From: Martelella mediterranea DSM 17316
Lineage (GTDB): Bacteria; Pseudomonadota; Alphaproteobacteria; Rhizobiales; Rhizobiaceae
Direction: 5' to 3'
Assembly: GCF_002043005.1 (NCBI RefSeq)
Contig: NZ_CP020330.1
Span: 1,014,501-1,078,500, forward strand
DNA: 64,000 bases
This document shows, in pieces, positions 37,349 to 46,966 of this stretch (the stretch's first letter is position 1; the number at the start of each line of letters is the position of its first letter). A model generated the notes under the pieces. The model worked only from the letters and a program-made list of their open reading frames with translations, had not been told where the DNA came from and made no database searches. The position numbers and the translations under genes are program-made.

Positions 37349-38098
37349 TCACGACGGCAGCCGGTAGCCGTGATTTCCGACAATTTTGCGGGCGGTATCG
37401 CCCTTCAGGAAGCTCATAAACGCCCGCGCCGCGATATTGTTCTCGCCCTTCTTCAAAAGAACCGCGCCCTGTGCGATCGGGCTGTACAAATCGGTCGGCA
37501 CTTCATAGCGCGAACCGCCGGGCTCGCCGACAAGCTGAGACAGCGCGACGAAGCCGAGCGCGGCATTGCCGGTGGCGACAAACTGGTAGGCCTGGGTGAT
37601 GCTTTCCCCCTCGACCAGCCGTTCCGCGAGCGTCTCGTAGACGCCGAGCGCCGTCATCGCCTCCACTGCCGCTGCGCCATAGGGGGCGGTGCGCGGATTG
37701 GCGATCGCCAGCTTGCCGAAGCGTTCGGGATGGAAGAGCACCGCGCCTTCCGGATCTACGAGATCTGGATCGGCGCTGTAAAGCACCAGCGCGCCGAGCG
37801 CATAGACGAAGGCGCTGCCTTCAGCCGCGTATCCTTCTTCGATCGCAAGCGCGGGGCGCTCCTCATCGGCGGCGAGAAACACGTCAAAGGGCGCGCCGTG
37901 AATGATCTGGGCATAGAGCCTGCCGGTCGAGCCGAAACTCAGCACCGCGTCATGGCCGGTCTCTTCGCGAAAGGCCTCGGCGATCTCCTCGGCGGTTCCG
38001 GTGAAATTGGCGGCAACGGCGACGGTGACCTCGCCGGCGGCGGCCGGTATCGGCGAAAATGGCAAAAACAGGAGGGCGAGAAACAGAATACGGCGCAT
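37349..38098 (-). CDS. modA: Molybdate-binding periplasmic protein
   Basis: A 249-residue binding protein with a signal peptide ending IPAAAG. The motifs [17 protein letters not shown] and [13 protein letters not shown] supply the Ser and other residues that coordinate molybdate in this family. It is the first gene of the modABC operon; no clear ModE palindrome was seen in the 171 bases up to the divergent mannosidase gene. Confidence 0.94.
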   Translation of the reverse strand: MRRILFLALLFLPFSPIPAAAGEVTVAVAANFTGTAEEIAEAFREETGHDAVLSFGSTGRLYAQIIHGAPFDVFLAADEERPALAIEEGYAAEGSAFVYALGALVLYSADPDLVDPEGAVLFHPERFGKLAIANPRTAPYGAAAVEAMTALGVYETLAERLVEGESITQAYQFVATGNAALGFVALSQLVGEPGGSRYEVPTDLYSPIAQGAVLLKKGENNIAARAFMSFLKGDTARKIVGNHGYRLPS

Positions 38099-38269
38099 CT
38101 TGGTCTCCGGGGCGGGTGCGGGAACTGTGCCTGCTGATCGCGCGCCGGTCAAACGGGCCCTGCGCGACAAGACGCCGCAAAATTCTGCCGACCCCCCTTT
38201 AAAATCGGTTTAGAGAGAACCAAAAAGCCTTTAGTAAGGTGTCGTTTCAATCGAACGGACGGACGCAGC

Positions 38270-40690
38270 ATGACGGATATTATCGATCTCAACGACGACT
38301 GGGTGTTTTCCTCCGACGCTCACAACAGTTCCGTCACGCTGTCGGCGCCCGGCGATGTCCATTCCGCGCTCTTGGCCGCGGGCGCGATCGAAGATCCCTA
38401 TTACCGCGACAACGAACCAAGAACCGACTGGGTTCACGAGGCCGAGTGGGTCGCCGTCAAGCGCTTCCAGCTTGCCGATGTTGATGGCGGCCGCTTCACG
38501 CTGCGCTTCGAGAGCGTCGATTGCCTGGCCGAGGTCAGCGTCAATGGAAAGCCCGCCGGGCGCTGCGAAAGTCAGTTCCTGCGCCATGATTTCGACGTCA
38601 CGGAGCTTTTGCGCGCGGGCGAAAACGAGATCGCGGTGCGGTTTCTCTCCAATTCGCGCGAGGCGGAAAAGCGCGCGAAAGCGTCCGACTTCCCGATTCC
38701 CTATACCAAGAACAGCCGCATCGGCCATTTCAACTTCCTGCGCCGGGCGCAGTGCCATGGCGGCTGGGACTGGGGCATCGCGCTGTCGCCGCTCGGCTTC
38801 TACGGCGATATCACGCTGGTGCGTACCGGCGACCTGAGGCTCGACGATGTCGCGATCCGTCAGCGTCACGCGAGCGGCGCGGTGGAACTGGACGTCACCT
38901 TCCACGCCTTCGCCTTTGCGCCGGATGAGGCCGAGGCGGCGGTCGAAATCGATGGCAAGCGGGCGACCGGCATGCTGACCGCCTGGCCCGGCGAAAACCG
39001 GGTCACGGTGACCGTCCGGGTGGAAAATCCCCGGCTGTGGTGGCCGGTGGGCCACGGCGAGCAGGCGTCTTACGATCTTGCGGTGTCGCTGGCCGGCCAG
39101 CGCCGCGATTTCCGCATCGGCCTGCGCAGCGTTGCTCTGCTGACCAATGCCGACGAGATCGGCCATCGCTTCGCCTTTCAGATCAATGGCCGCGAGATCT
39201 TCATGAAGGGCGCCAACTGGATTCCGGGCGATGCGCTGCCGGCCCGCGCCACGCCCGACCAGGTGCGCGACCTGCTGCTCTCGGCGGTCGAGGCCAATAT
39301 GAACATGATCCGCGTCTGGGGCGGTGGGCAGTATGAGGCCGACTGGTTCTATGAACTCTGCGATGAACTCGGCATCATGGTCTGGCAGGACTTCATGTTC
39401 GCCTGCAGCCACTATCCCGCCCATGAACGCGGCTTTCTCGATCTGGTTCGCACGGAAGCTCGCCAGCAATTGCGCCGGTTGTCGCGCTTCGCCTCGATCG
39501 CGCTGTGGTGCGGCGACAATGAACTGGTGGGCGCGCTCAGCTGGTACGAGGAGAGCATCAACGACCGCGATCGCTATCTCGCGATCTATGACCGTCTCAA
39601 CCACGCGCTCGAGGAAGCGGTGGAGGACGAGGATATCGGCCTGCCGTTCCGGCCGTCATCGCCTTCGGTCGGGCGGCTCGATTTCGGCGATGGCTGGCAC
39701 GTCGACACCTCGGGCGACATGCATTTCTGGGATGTCTGGCACTCGGCCAAGGATTTCGAGCACTACCGCACGGTGCGCCCACGCTTCTGCTCGGAATTCG
39801 GCTTCCAGTCCTTCCCCTCCATGCGGGTGATCGAAAGCTTCACCGCGCCGGAAGACCGCAATGTCTCCTCCGCCGTCATGGACGTCCATCAGCGCAATAT
39901 CGGCGGCAACAGCCGGATCGTGGAGACCATCGCGCGCTATTTCCGCTTCCCCGACAGTTTCGAGGACATGGTCTATCTGAGCCAGCTCTCGCAGGGCCTG
40001 GCGATGAAGACGGCGATCGAGTTCTGGCGTTCTAACAAGCCGCGCACCATGGGCACGCTGTTCTGGCAGTTGAACGACACCTGGCCGGTGGCGAGCTGGT
40101 CGAGCCTCGAATATGGCGGCGGCTGGAAGACCACGCAATATCTCGCCCGCCGCTTCTTCGCGCCGCTGATGGTGACGGCGGAACCGGACCCGGATACCGG
40201 CGCGATCGTGCTGTTCGCGGTCTCCGATATCGAGGACGAAAAGCCGATCACCGTCAGGCTGCGCACCGTGAATGCCGCCGACGGCACGGTCTTTGAACTG
40301 GGTACCTATGACGTGGTCACCAGCGTGGAGACGGTGGTGGAGATCGCCCGCATCCGTCCCGAAAGCCTTGGCGACAGCACCTTCCTGCTGTTCGACTGGC
40401 GCGATGGCGAAGGCAATCATCTCGGCGAAAACGAGTATCTGCCGCAGCGGCCGAAAGCCTATCGCTTCGGGGAGCCGAAGATCACCGTCCATGCGGAAGA
40501 GGACCGGATCATGCTTTCTACCGACCGGCCGGCACTTTACGTCACCTATGATCACGGCGGCGACGACATCTACTCCGACAATTGCTTCACGCTGTTGCCG
40601 GGTGAAGACAAGATGCTGACAGTGACCCGCAGGCGGACCTCGCATCTTGGTCGGGAAAGGGCGCCTGAGCTGCGGTATTTGAAGGGCTGA
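38270..40690 (+). CDS. Glycoside hydrolase family 2, beta-mannosidase type
   Basis: A cytosolic 806-residue GH2 enzyme without signal peptide. Layout: jelly-roll domain (1-180), immunoglobulin-like domain (about 185-290), TIM barrel (about 295-600), C-terminal beta domains. The acid/base glutamate is E418 in WCGDNE and the nucleophile E509 in CSEFGF, both as in beta-mannosidases. It probably releases mannose from small beta-mannosides or from N-glycan cores taken up by the cell. No sugar transporter is next to it. Confidence 0.9.
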   Translation: MTDIIDLNDDWVFSSDAHNSSVTLSAPGDVHSALLAAGAIEDPYYRDNEPRTDWVHEAEWVAVKRFQLADVDGGRFTLRFESVDCLAEVSVNGKPAGRCESQFLRHDFDVTELLRAGENEIAVRFLSNSREAEKRAKASDFPIPYTKNSRIGHFNFLRRAQCHGGWDWGIALSPLGFYGDITLVRTGDLRLDDVAIRQRHASGAVELDVTFHAFAFAPDEAEAAVEIDGKRATGMLTAWPGENRVTVTVRVENPRLWWPVGHGEQASYDLAVSLAGQRRDFRIGLRSVALLTNADEIGHRFAFQINGREIFMKGANWIPGDALPARATPDQVRDLLLSAVEANMNMIRVWGGGQYEADWFYELCDELGIMVWQDFMFACSHYPAHERGFLDLVRTEARQQLRRLSRFASIALWCGDNELVGALSWYEESINDRDRYLAIYDRLNHALEEAVEDEDIGLPFRPSSPSVGRLDFGDGWHVDTSGDMHFWDVWHSAKDFEHYRTVRPRFCSEFGFQSFPSMRVIESFTAPEDRNVSSAVMDVHQRNIGGNSRIVETIARYFRFPDSFEDMVYLSQLSQGLAMKTAIEFWRSNKPRTMGTLFWQLNDTWPVASWSSLEYGGGWKTTQYLARRFFAPLMVTAEPDPDTGAIVLFAVSDIEDEKPITVRLRTVNAADGTVFELGTYDVVTSVETVVEIARIRPESLGDSTFLLFDWRDGEGNHLGENEYLPQRPKAYRFGEPKITVHAEEDRIMLSTDRPALYVTYDHGGDDIYSDNCFTLLPGEDKMLTVTRRRTSHLGRERAPELRYLKG

Positions 40691-40840
40691 GAAGACACAC
40701 ACCCGTCCTCTTCTTCGGTACCCCTGATGCGTGGGTCTTGCTCTTGCGAGACGATTGGCCTATTTGTCGGCGCCCAATGCCGAATGGGACGATGAGCGCA
40801 CGACAGTGTTGCCGCGCGACAGCGAAGGGCCCGAATCGAT

Positions 40841-42670
40841 ATGGAACAACGCATCCCAATGCCCAGAACCTCTGTTTTCAAGCGTCTTCTCGACAGAGTA
40901 CTCGCGCGCTTTATTCCTATGGCAAACCGCAGCTTGCTTTATCGGTTGCTGTCGGAAAATCTGCGGGCCCAGGCTCCGTGGTATGCTCTGGCGACGGTCG
41001 CCATGCTGATTGTCGCGGCGATGACGTCCATGAGCGCATGGATCATGAAGGATATCGTCAACGAAACCGTGGTTTCGAAGGACATGCAGCGCATGTTTTT
41101 CCTGGCCGGCGGGGTTGCGACGATCTTCATCGTCAAGGGCATAGCAACCTATTTTCAGATCGTCATTCTCAGCAAGGCCGGCAACAACATCATTGCCGTG
41201 ACGCAGAAGCGCATCTTCGATCGCATTCTTCGGCAGGATCTGAATTTCTTTATCAAACATCCGTCCTCCGACCTGGTGATGCGCCTGACGAACAACGCGC
41301 AGGCTGCCCGGTCGGTTATGGATCTCGTGCTGACCTCTGCCGTCCGCGATCTCTTCTCGCTGATTGGTCTTCTGGTGGTGATGTTCATTCAGCAGCCAAT
41401 TCTGTCGCTCGTAACTCTGATTCTCGGCCCTGCGGCCTTTCTGGGCGTGCGCTATCTGACCAAAAAGGTCCGCGACATCATGCGTCAGGAATTGACGGCG
41501 GTCACCAAGATCATCGAAGGCGTGCAGGAAGCTTCGACCGGGGTGCGGATCATCAAGGCATTTGGCCTGGAAGAGCATATGCGCGAACGTATGAACCAGA
41601 GCGTCACGCAGGTCGAACATCGCGCCAATTCCATCGCCCGCCTTTCGGCGGCCACCAGTCCAATCATGGAAACCCTTTCCGGGCTTGCCATTGCCGGCGT
41701 GATTGCACTGAGCGGATTGTGGGTCGTTGGCGGCGACAAGACTCCCGGCGAACTGATGTCGTTCATCACGGCACTGCTGCTCGCCTATGAGCCGGCCAAG
41801 CGGCTGGCGCGCATGCGGATCAATCTTGAAGCAGCCATGGTTGGCGTGCGCATGATGTACGAGATCAAGGATCATCCGATACAGCTGACGGAAGCCGAAA
41901 ACGCCAGACCGATACCCGAAGAGGGCGGCGGAGAGATTGTCTTCGAAGATGTCGGCTTCTCCTATGCTCCTGACAAGCCCTTGTTTGAAAATCTGAATCT
42001 TGTTTTTTCGGCGGGCAAGACGACAGCGCTTGTCGGGGCATCGGGTGGCGGCAAGTCCACGATCATCAATCTCGTCATGCGTATGTTCGATCCTGATGAG
42101 GGGTCGATCAAGGTCAACGGCCTCGATCTGAGGCAGGTTTCCTTTGCCTCGCTGCGCGCCCATATGTCGTATGTCGGCCAGGACACGTTCCTGTTCAACG
42201 GCACGGTTCGCGACAATCTGGCGCTTGGCCGCGAGGGGGCGACCGAGGAAGAGATCGTCCAGGCCGCCAAGGATGCCCATGCGCATGATTTCATCATGAA
42301 CATGCCCCAAGGATATGATTCTCCCGTCGGCGAAAACGGCGGCAATCTTTCCGGCGGCCAGAAACAGCGCCTGGCAATCGCCCGCGCGATGTTGCGCGAT
42401 GCCGATATCCTGATCCTCGACGAGGCGACCAGTGCGCTTGATTCCTATGCCGAATCGCTGGTGCAGGATGCGCTGAAGCGGTTGACCAAGGATCGCACCA
42501 CGATCGTGATCGCCCACCGCCTGGCGACGATCACGTCGGCCGATAACATCGTCGTTCTCGAAAACGGGAAGATCCTGGAGCAGGGGCCGCAGCGCGAGCT
42601 TCTCGCCCATGACGGGCCTTACCGGCGCCTTTACGAGTTGCAGATTCTGCCCCAGCTCGAAGAGGCCTGA
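40841..42670 (+). CDS. ABC transporter, fused membrane and ATPase domains (MsbA-like)
   Basis: A 609-residue half-transporter exporter. Residues about 30-330 carry six membrane helices; the ATPase domain has Walker A GASGGGKST, signature LSGGQKQR, Walker B ILILDEATSALD. This type exports lipid A precursors, glycolipids, peptides or drugs. The start could also be the ATG at 40859. No partner genes are adjacent; a terminator follows. Confidence 0.88.
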   Translation: MEQRIPMPRTSVFKRLLDRVLARFIPMANRSLLYRLLSENLRAQAPWYALATVAMLIVAAMTSMSAWIMKDIVNETVVSKDMQRMFFLAGGVATIFIVKGIATYFQIVILSKAGNNIIAVTQKRIFDRILRQDLNFFIKHPSSDLVMRLTNNAQAARSVMDLVLTSAVRDLFSLIGLLVVMFIQQPILSLVTLILGPAAFLGVRYLTKKVRDIMRQELTAVTKIIEGVQEASTGVRIIKAFGLEEHMRERMNQSVTQVEHRANSIARLSAATSPIMETLSGLAIAGVIALSGLWVVGGDKTPGELMSFITALLLAYEPAKRLARMRINLEAAMVGVRMMYEIKDHPIQLTEAENARPIPEEGGGEIVFEDVGFSYAPDKPLFENLNLVFSAGKTTALVGASGGGKSTIINLVMRMFDPDEGSIKVNGLDLRQVSFASLRAHMSYVGQDTFLFNGTVRDNLALGREGATEEEIVQAAKDAHAHDFIMNMPQGYDSPVGENGGNLSGGQKQRLAIARAMLRDADILILDEATSALDSYAESLVQDALKRLTKDRTTIVIAHRLATITSADNIVVLENGKILEQGPQRELLAHDGPYRRLYELQILPQLEEA

Positions 42671-42694
42671 TCGCCGTCCTCCGATTTTTTTGAT

Positions 42695-42729
42695 AAGCCA
42701 TGGCTGCCCTTGCACGCCATGGCTTTTTT
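42695..42729 (+). terminator. Rho-independent terminator after the ABC exporter gene
   Basis: A perfect 9-bp stem AAGCCATGG/CCATGGCTT is followed by TTTT within a six-T run. Confidence 0.85.
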
Positions 42730-42914
42730 GCGTCCGCTTCAGCCCGGTGTAGCGACAATATGCCTCGCTCGATTTGCGGGGCATGCGGCGAAATGCTAAA
42801 CAGAATGTGGCTTTTTCGTGATCGGCATATGTCGTGCTGGCGAAAGCCCCACAGGGATTGTGGAAGAGGGAAGGAAACCGGCGGGTCGGCAAACCCGCAA
42901 ATCCAGGAATCGCG

Positions 42915-43331
42915 ATGTTTACGAAAATCATGGTACCCGTCGATCTGGCCCATGCGGAGAAGCTTGAGCGCGGCCTGAAGGCTGCAGGCGACATCGGCAA
43001 GCTCTTTGGCGCATCCGTCGTCTATGTCGGCGTCACGTCATCGGCGCCGGGGGCGCTTGGCCACAATCCGGAAGAATACCGGCAGAAGCTTGAGGCCTTT
43101 GCGAAAGCGCAGCAATCCGAACACGGTTTGACGACCGACATTCATGTCGTCGTCGCCCACGATCCGGCGGTCGACATCAACCAGGCGCTTGCGCGCGCCG
43201 TCGATGAACTCGGCTGCGATCTGGTGGTGATGGCAACCCACGTGCCCAACCTTGCCGACCATTTCATGCATTCCCATGGCGGCCAGCTTGCAACGCATAC
43301 CAAGGCATCGGTGCTGCTGGTTCGCGGCTGA
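42915..43331 (+). CDS. Universal stress protein (UspA family)
   Basis: A 138-residue single-domain Usp. It begins MFTKIMVPVDLAH, and the C-terminal part has VVMATHVPNLADHF and THTKASVLLVRG. The usual ATP-binding pattern G-x2-G-x9-G-(S/T) is not clear, since HGGQLATHTKAS replaces it. It lies 80 bases before a BCCT transporter gene in the same direction, so it may modulate that transporter as some Usp proteins do for osmolyte uptake systems. Confidence 0.85.
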   Translation: MFTKIMVPVDLAHAEKLERGLKAAGDIGKLFGASVVYVGVTSSAPGALGHNPEEYRQKLEAFAKAQQSEHGLTTDIHVVVAHDPAVDINQALARAVDELGCDLVVMATHVPNLADHFMHSHGGQLATHTKASVLLVRG

Positions 43332-43411
43332 GCCGTTTGAAGATTCGACATCGCGGATCGTCGGACGCCAGGTCCGGGCCGATGCGTCGAAGTGAAACAA
43401 GGAGATATTAT

Positions 43412-45025
43412 ATGTCCGACACGGGGATACCCGAGCCTGAAGGCGAGACAGACATCATCGACACCGATTACGAGATCGGTCAGGACAATATCACCACCAG
43501 TATCGGGCCGTTCGGTCTCGACATCCATAACCCGGTCTTTCTGATTTCGGGTCTTGCCGTCGTCGCCTTCGTGCTGGTCACGCTTGCCTTTCAGAACCAG
43601 GCTGAGGCCGTGTTCAACGGCATGCGCGACTGGCTGACCTCGACCTTCGACTGGTTCTTCCTTCTGGCCGGCAATGTCTTCGTGCTGCTCGGCATATATC
43701 TGATTTTCTCGCCCTACGGCAAGATTCGCCTCGGCGGCGCGGACGCAAAGCCGGATTATACCTATACCGGCTGGTTCGCGATGCTGTTTGCCGCGGGCAT
43801 GGGTATCGGGCTGATGTTCTACGGCGTTTCCGAGCCGATTTCGCATTACACCGCGTCTGTCGCGGAGAATGCAGGCACGCCGGATAGCTGGGCCCCGCTC
43901 GGCGGCGCGGCGGGCGACACGGTGAAGGCGCAGTCGCTTGCCATGTCGGCGACGATTTTCCACTGGGCGCTTCATCCCTGGGCGATCTACGCCATCGTCG
44001 CGCTGGCGCTCGCGCTGTTTTCCTACAATAAGGGCCTGCCGCTCGCCATGCGCTCGGTGTTCTATCCGATTTTCGGCGAACGCGTCTGGGGCTGGACGGG
44101 CCACATCATCGACGTGCTGGCGGTGCTTGCAACCTTGTTCGGGCTTGCGACATCGCTCGGCATCGGCGCGGAACAGGCCAATGCGGGCCTCAACCACATT
44201 TTCGGCCTGCCGGTGAGCGAGGTCTCCAAGGTGGTGCTGATCGTCTTCATCACCGGCATCGCGCTTACCTCGGTGGTCGCGGGCATGGATGCCGGCGTCC
44301 AGCGGCTTTCGAAGATCAACATGGCGCTTGCGGCCCTGCTGCTGCTGTTTGTGATCGTCGTCGGACCCACGCTTGCCATTCTCGGCGGCATATTCACCAA
44401 TTTCGTCGATTATGCCCGTTACCTGCCGGAGCTTGCCAACCCGTTCGGTCGCTCCGACAAGAACTTCCTGGATGGCTGGACCTCGTTCTACTGGGCCTGG
44501 TGGATCTCCTGGTCGCCCTTCGTCGGCATGTTCATCGCCCGCGTTTCGCGCGGCCGCACGGTGCGTGAGTTCATCACCTGCGTGCTGGTCATTCCGTCGG
44601 TGGTCTCGATCGTATGGATGACGGTGTTCGGCGATACCGCGATCCGCGAAATCATCGTCAACAATTATGAGGCGCTGGCCGACGCGCCGCTCGATCTGAA
44701 GCTGTTCATCATGCTGGAGGCGCTGCCGCTGGCGACGATCACATCGGTCATCGGCATCGTCCTCGTCATCGTGTTCTTCGTGACCTCGTCGGACTCCGGC
44801 TCGATCGTGATCGACACGATCACCGCCGGCGGCAAGGTCGATGCGCCGGTGCCGCAGCGTGTGTTCTGGGCAAGCTTCGAGGGTCTTGTGGCGATCGCGC
44901 TGTTGCTCGGCGGCGGCCTCACGGCGCTGCAGGCGATGGCGGTATCAACGGGCTTCCCGTTCACCTTCGTCCTGTTGCTGGCCTGCTTTGCGATCATCAA
45001 GGGGCTCAGAAGCGAGCCGCGGTAA
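43412..45025 (+). CDS. BCCT-family transporter (betaine/carnitine/choline type)
   Basis: A 537-residue secondary transporter with 12 predicted helices. Family stretches are FYWAWWISWSPFVGMFIARVSRGRT (given here only as the W-rich helix-8 region, residues about 360-384) and GMGIGLMFYGVSEP. It imports quaternary ammonium compounds such as glycine betaine, choline or ectoine-like solutes, usually with sodium. The start follows AAGGAGATATT; an upstream frame extension has no ribosome site. Confidence 0.9.
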   Translation: MSDTGIPEPEGETDIIDTDYEIGQDNITTSIGPFGLDIHNPVFLISGLAVVAFVLVTLAFQNQAEAVFNGMRDWLTSTFDWFFLLAGNVFVLLGIYLIFSPYGKIRLGGADAKPDYTYTGWFAMLFAAGMGIGLMFYGVSEPISHYTASVAENAGTPDSWAPLGGAAGDTVKAQSLAMSATIFHWALHPWAIYAIVALALALFSYNKGLPLAMRSVFYPIFGERVWGWTGHIIDVLAVLATLFGLATSLGIGAEQANAGLNHIFGLPVSEVSKVVLIVFITGIALTSVVAGMDAGVQRLSKINMALAALLLLFVIVVGPTLAILGGIFTNFVDYARYLPELANPFGRSDKNFLDGWTSFYWAWWISWSPFVGMFIARVSRGRTVREFITCVLVIPSVVSIVWMTVFGDTAIREIIVNNYEALADAPLDLKLFIMLEALPLATITSVIGIVLVIVFFVTSSDSGSIVIDTITAGGKVDAPVPQRVFWASFEGLVAIALLLGGGLTALQAMAVSTGFPFTFVLLLACFAIIKGLRSEPR

Positions 45026-45046
45026 ACGCGCCGCTTCTTTCAAAGC

Positions 45047-45079
45047 GAAAAGTGGCGTTCCACGCGGACGCCGCTTTTC
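45047..45079. terminator. Hairpin between the BCCT and mrp genes, possible bidirectional terminator
   Basis: A 12-bp stem GAAAAGTGGCGT/ACGCCGCTTTTC with one G-T pair. The T residues are within the stem, so it could act in both directions. A second smaller hairpin, CCGCTT/AAGCGG, lies at 45161-45178 just after the mrp stop. Confidence 0.55.
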
Positions 45080-45180
45080 TGTGTCAGCGGGAGCTTCGCA
45101 ATCAAGCCGTGCTTCGAGCGAAGACCGCGGATCGTCGCGCGCCGCTGCGGGAACCGGATACCGCTTTTCCCGAAGCGGAT

Positions 45181-46287
45181 TTAATCGAAAACAATGGACG
45201 GCGCCGTGCGGGTGCGGGCGTTGAGCCCGTCCAGCACGGCCTTGGCGATCGACCGGTAGGCCGCCGCATGCGATCCGCCGGGATCGTCGACGACGACCGG
45301 CGTGCCGGCATCCGATTTTTCGCGGATGTCGATTGCAAGCGGCACCTCGCCCAGAAACGGCACGCCGATCTTGTCTGCCTCGTCTTTCGCGCCGCCATGG
45401 CCGAAAATATTGTGGGTCGCGCCGCAATCGGGGCAGATGAAGGTGCTCATGTTCTCCACGATCCCGAGCACGGGCACCGAGACCTTGTTGAACATGGCGA
45501 TCGCCTTGCGGGCATCGATCAGCGCCAGGTCCTGCGGGGTCGAGACCACCACGCTGCCGGCGAGCGGCACCTGCTGGGCCATTGTGAGCTGGGCGTCACC
45601 CGTGCCCGGCGGCATGTCGACCACCAGCACGTCGAGTTCGCCCCAGGCAACCTCGCGCAGCATCTGCATCAGCGCCGACTGCACCATCGGCCCGCGCCAG
45701 ATCACGGCGGTGCCCTCATCGACCAGGAAGCCGATCGACATCACCTTCAGGCCGAATTTTTCCATCGGCATGATGGTGCGCCCCGGGCCCTGCATCGGCC
45801 GGCCGGACAGGCCGAACAGCCTTGGTATCGACGGCCCGTAAATATCGGCGTCGAGCAGGCCGACCTTCAACCCTTCGGCGGCAAGGCCAAGCGCCAGATT
45901 GACGGAGGTCGTGGATTTGCCGACGCCGCCCTTGCCGGAAGCGACCGCGATGATCGAGCCGATGCCGGGAATATCCGGCTTGGCGGCCTGTTCCGGTTTT
46001 TTCGGCGGCTCGGTCGAGCGAGGTTTCTGATCGCTGGCCGGTTTGTCTGCGGTCAGCGTCACGAAGGCCTGTCTTGCGCCGGGGATGGCTTCGGCCGCCT
46101 TGGCCGCGGCCTGCCGCACCGGCTCGAAGGCTTTTGCGTCTCCGCCCGGCACGGTCAGCGAGAAATAGATCTTTCCGTCGGTCACGAAAATGTCGGAGAC
46201 AAGCCCGCTGAAGGCAAGCGGTTTGCCATCGGGAAGGTTGACGGCTTCGAGGCTTCTGAGAACCTGCTGGCTGGTGATTTCGGTCAT
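45181..46287 (-). CDS. apbC: Mrp/NBP35-type ATPase, iron-sulfur cluster carrier (ApbC)
   Basis: A 368-residue P-loop protein that carries [4Fe-4S] clusters to target enzymes. The first 95 residues are a DUF59/MIP18 domain; the deviant Walker A is GKGGVGKST, and a C-x2-C pair in FICPDCG binds the cluster at the dimer interface. The start at 46287 follows family length. It is a single gene; 679 bases upstream have no gene. Confidence 0.93.
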   Translation of the reverse strand: MTEITSQQVLRSLEAVNLPDGKPLAFSGLVSDIFVTDGKIYFSLTVPGGDAKAFEPVRQAAAKAAEAIPGARQAFVTLTADKPASDQKPRSTEPPKKPEQAAKPDIPGIGSIIAVASGKGGVGKSTTSVNLALGLAAEGLKVGLLDADIYGPSIPRLFGLSGRPMQGPGRTIMPMEKFGLKVMSIGFLVDEGTAVIWRGPMVQSALMQMLREVAWGELDVLVVDMPPGTGDAQLTMAQQVPLAGSVVVSTPQDLALIDARKAIAMFNKVSVPVLGIVENMSTFICPDCGATHNIFGHGGAKDEADKIGVPFLGEVPLAIDIREKSDAGTPVVVDDPGGSHAAAYRSIAKAVLDGLNARTRTAPSIVFD

Positions 46288-46492
46288 GAGACGGATTCCC
46301 GGGTTTTCCGGCAGCGCCGGAATTGCGTACGCCCTAGATAGTGGGAAATGCCGCACGCGCCAATGGCAAAGCCGGAATCCGATCCTGCGATAGGATGGTT
46401 TTTCGGCAAGGGGCCGACAACCGGAGTGGCCAGACAAAGCGCGGCGGCAAGTCTCGCGACAGAACAAAGCGGGGGATGGTCCAAGCAAAACG

Positions 46493-46549
46493 ATAGAAAC
46501 GCCGGCGCGTGTGAAGGAACCCGAAGGTTCACGGCGCCGGCGTTTCTAT
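46493..46549. other. Long hairpin in the mrp / SMP-30 intergenic region
   Basis: The perfect 16-bp arms ATAGAAACGCCGGCGC and GCGCCGGCGTTTCTAT, extended by GTGAA/TTCAC inside, make one of the strongest inverted repeats of the window. No proper T-run follows on either strand. The surrounding 679-base gap (46288-46966) has no credible ORF; its AT-richer part (46560-46745) may hold promoters. Confidence 0.6.
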
Positions 46550-46966
46550 TATCTTAAGTCCGCGCTCTTGGGCGCGTATTTGTTTTCATCCCCTCTGGAA
46601 CTGTCGAGAAGATGGACTATTCGGTTTGCCTTTGCAAGCAGCTTTTTTACGGCTGGAACAATGATTTAGACTCAATGTAGTGGGAGAAGGGCCTCCGTTC
46701 GATTTGCTGCACTGCACAAATTATTGACTCCGCTTATTTTTTAAGCCTCTGCCGCGATTTCGCCGGCTTCAGCCGCAGTCTTGAAAAAAATGCGAATCGA
46801 AGTGCCGGCGGGGGACTTCCATCCTGGCATATGGTCAAACTGAGCGCTTGATTGATTGCCGGGCCTTGTCTTTCCGCTGAAAAAGTCTTTCCTCTGGAAA
46901 GGTCGGGAATTTCCGTGGTAGGCGCGGCGGCAACACAAAAAGAAATGAGGGGCATCGGGAGAGACA

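Noticed and set aside
38160..38225. ModE-type operator before modA
   Set aside because: Only a short GGTT-N7-AACC match is present, nearer the mannosidase start, and it does not resemble the ModE palindrome.
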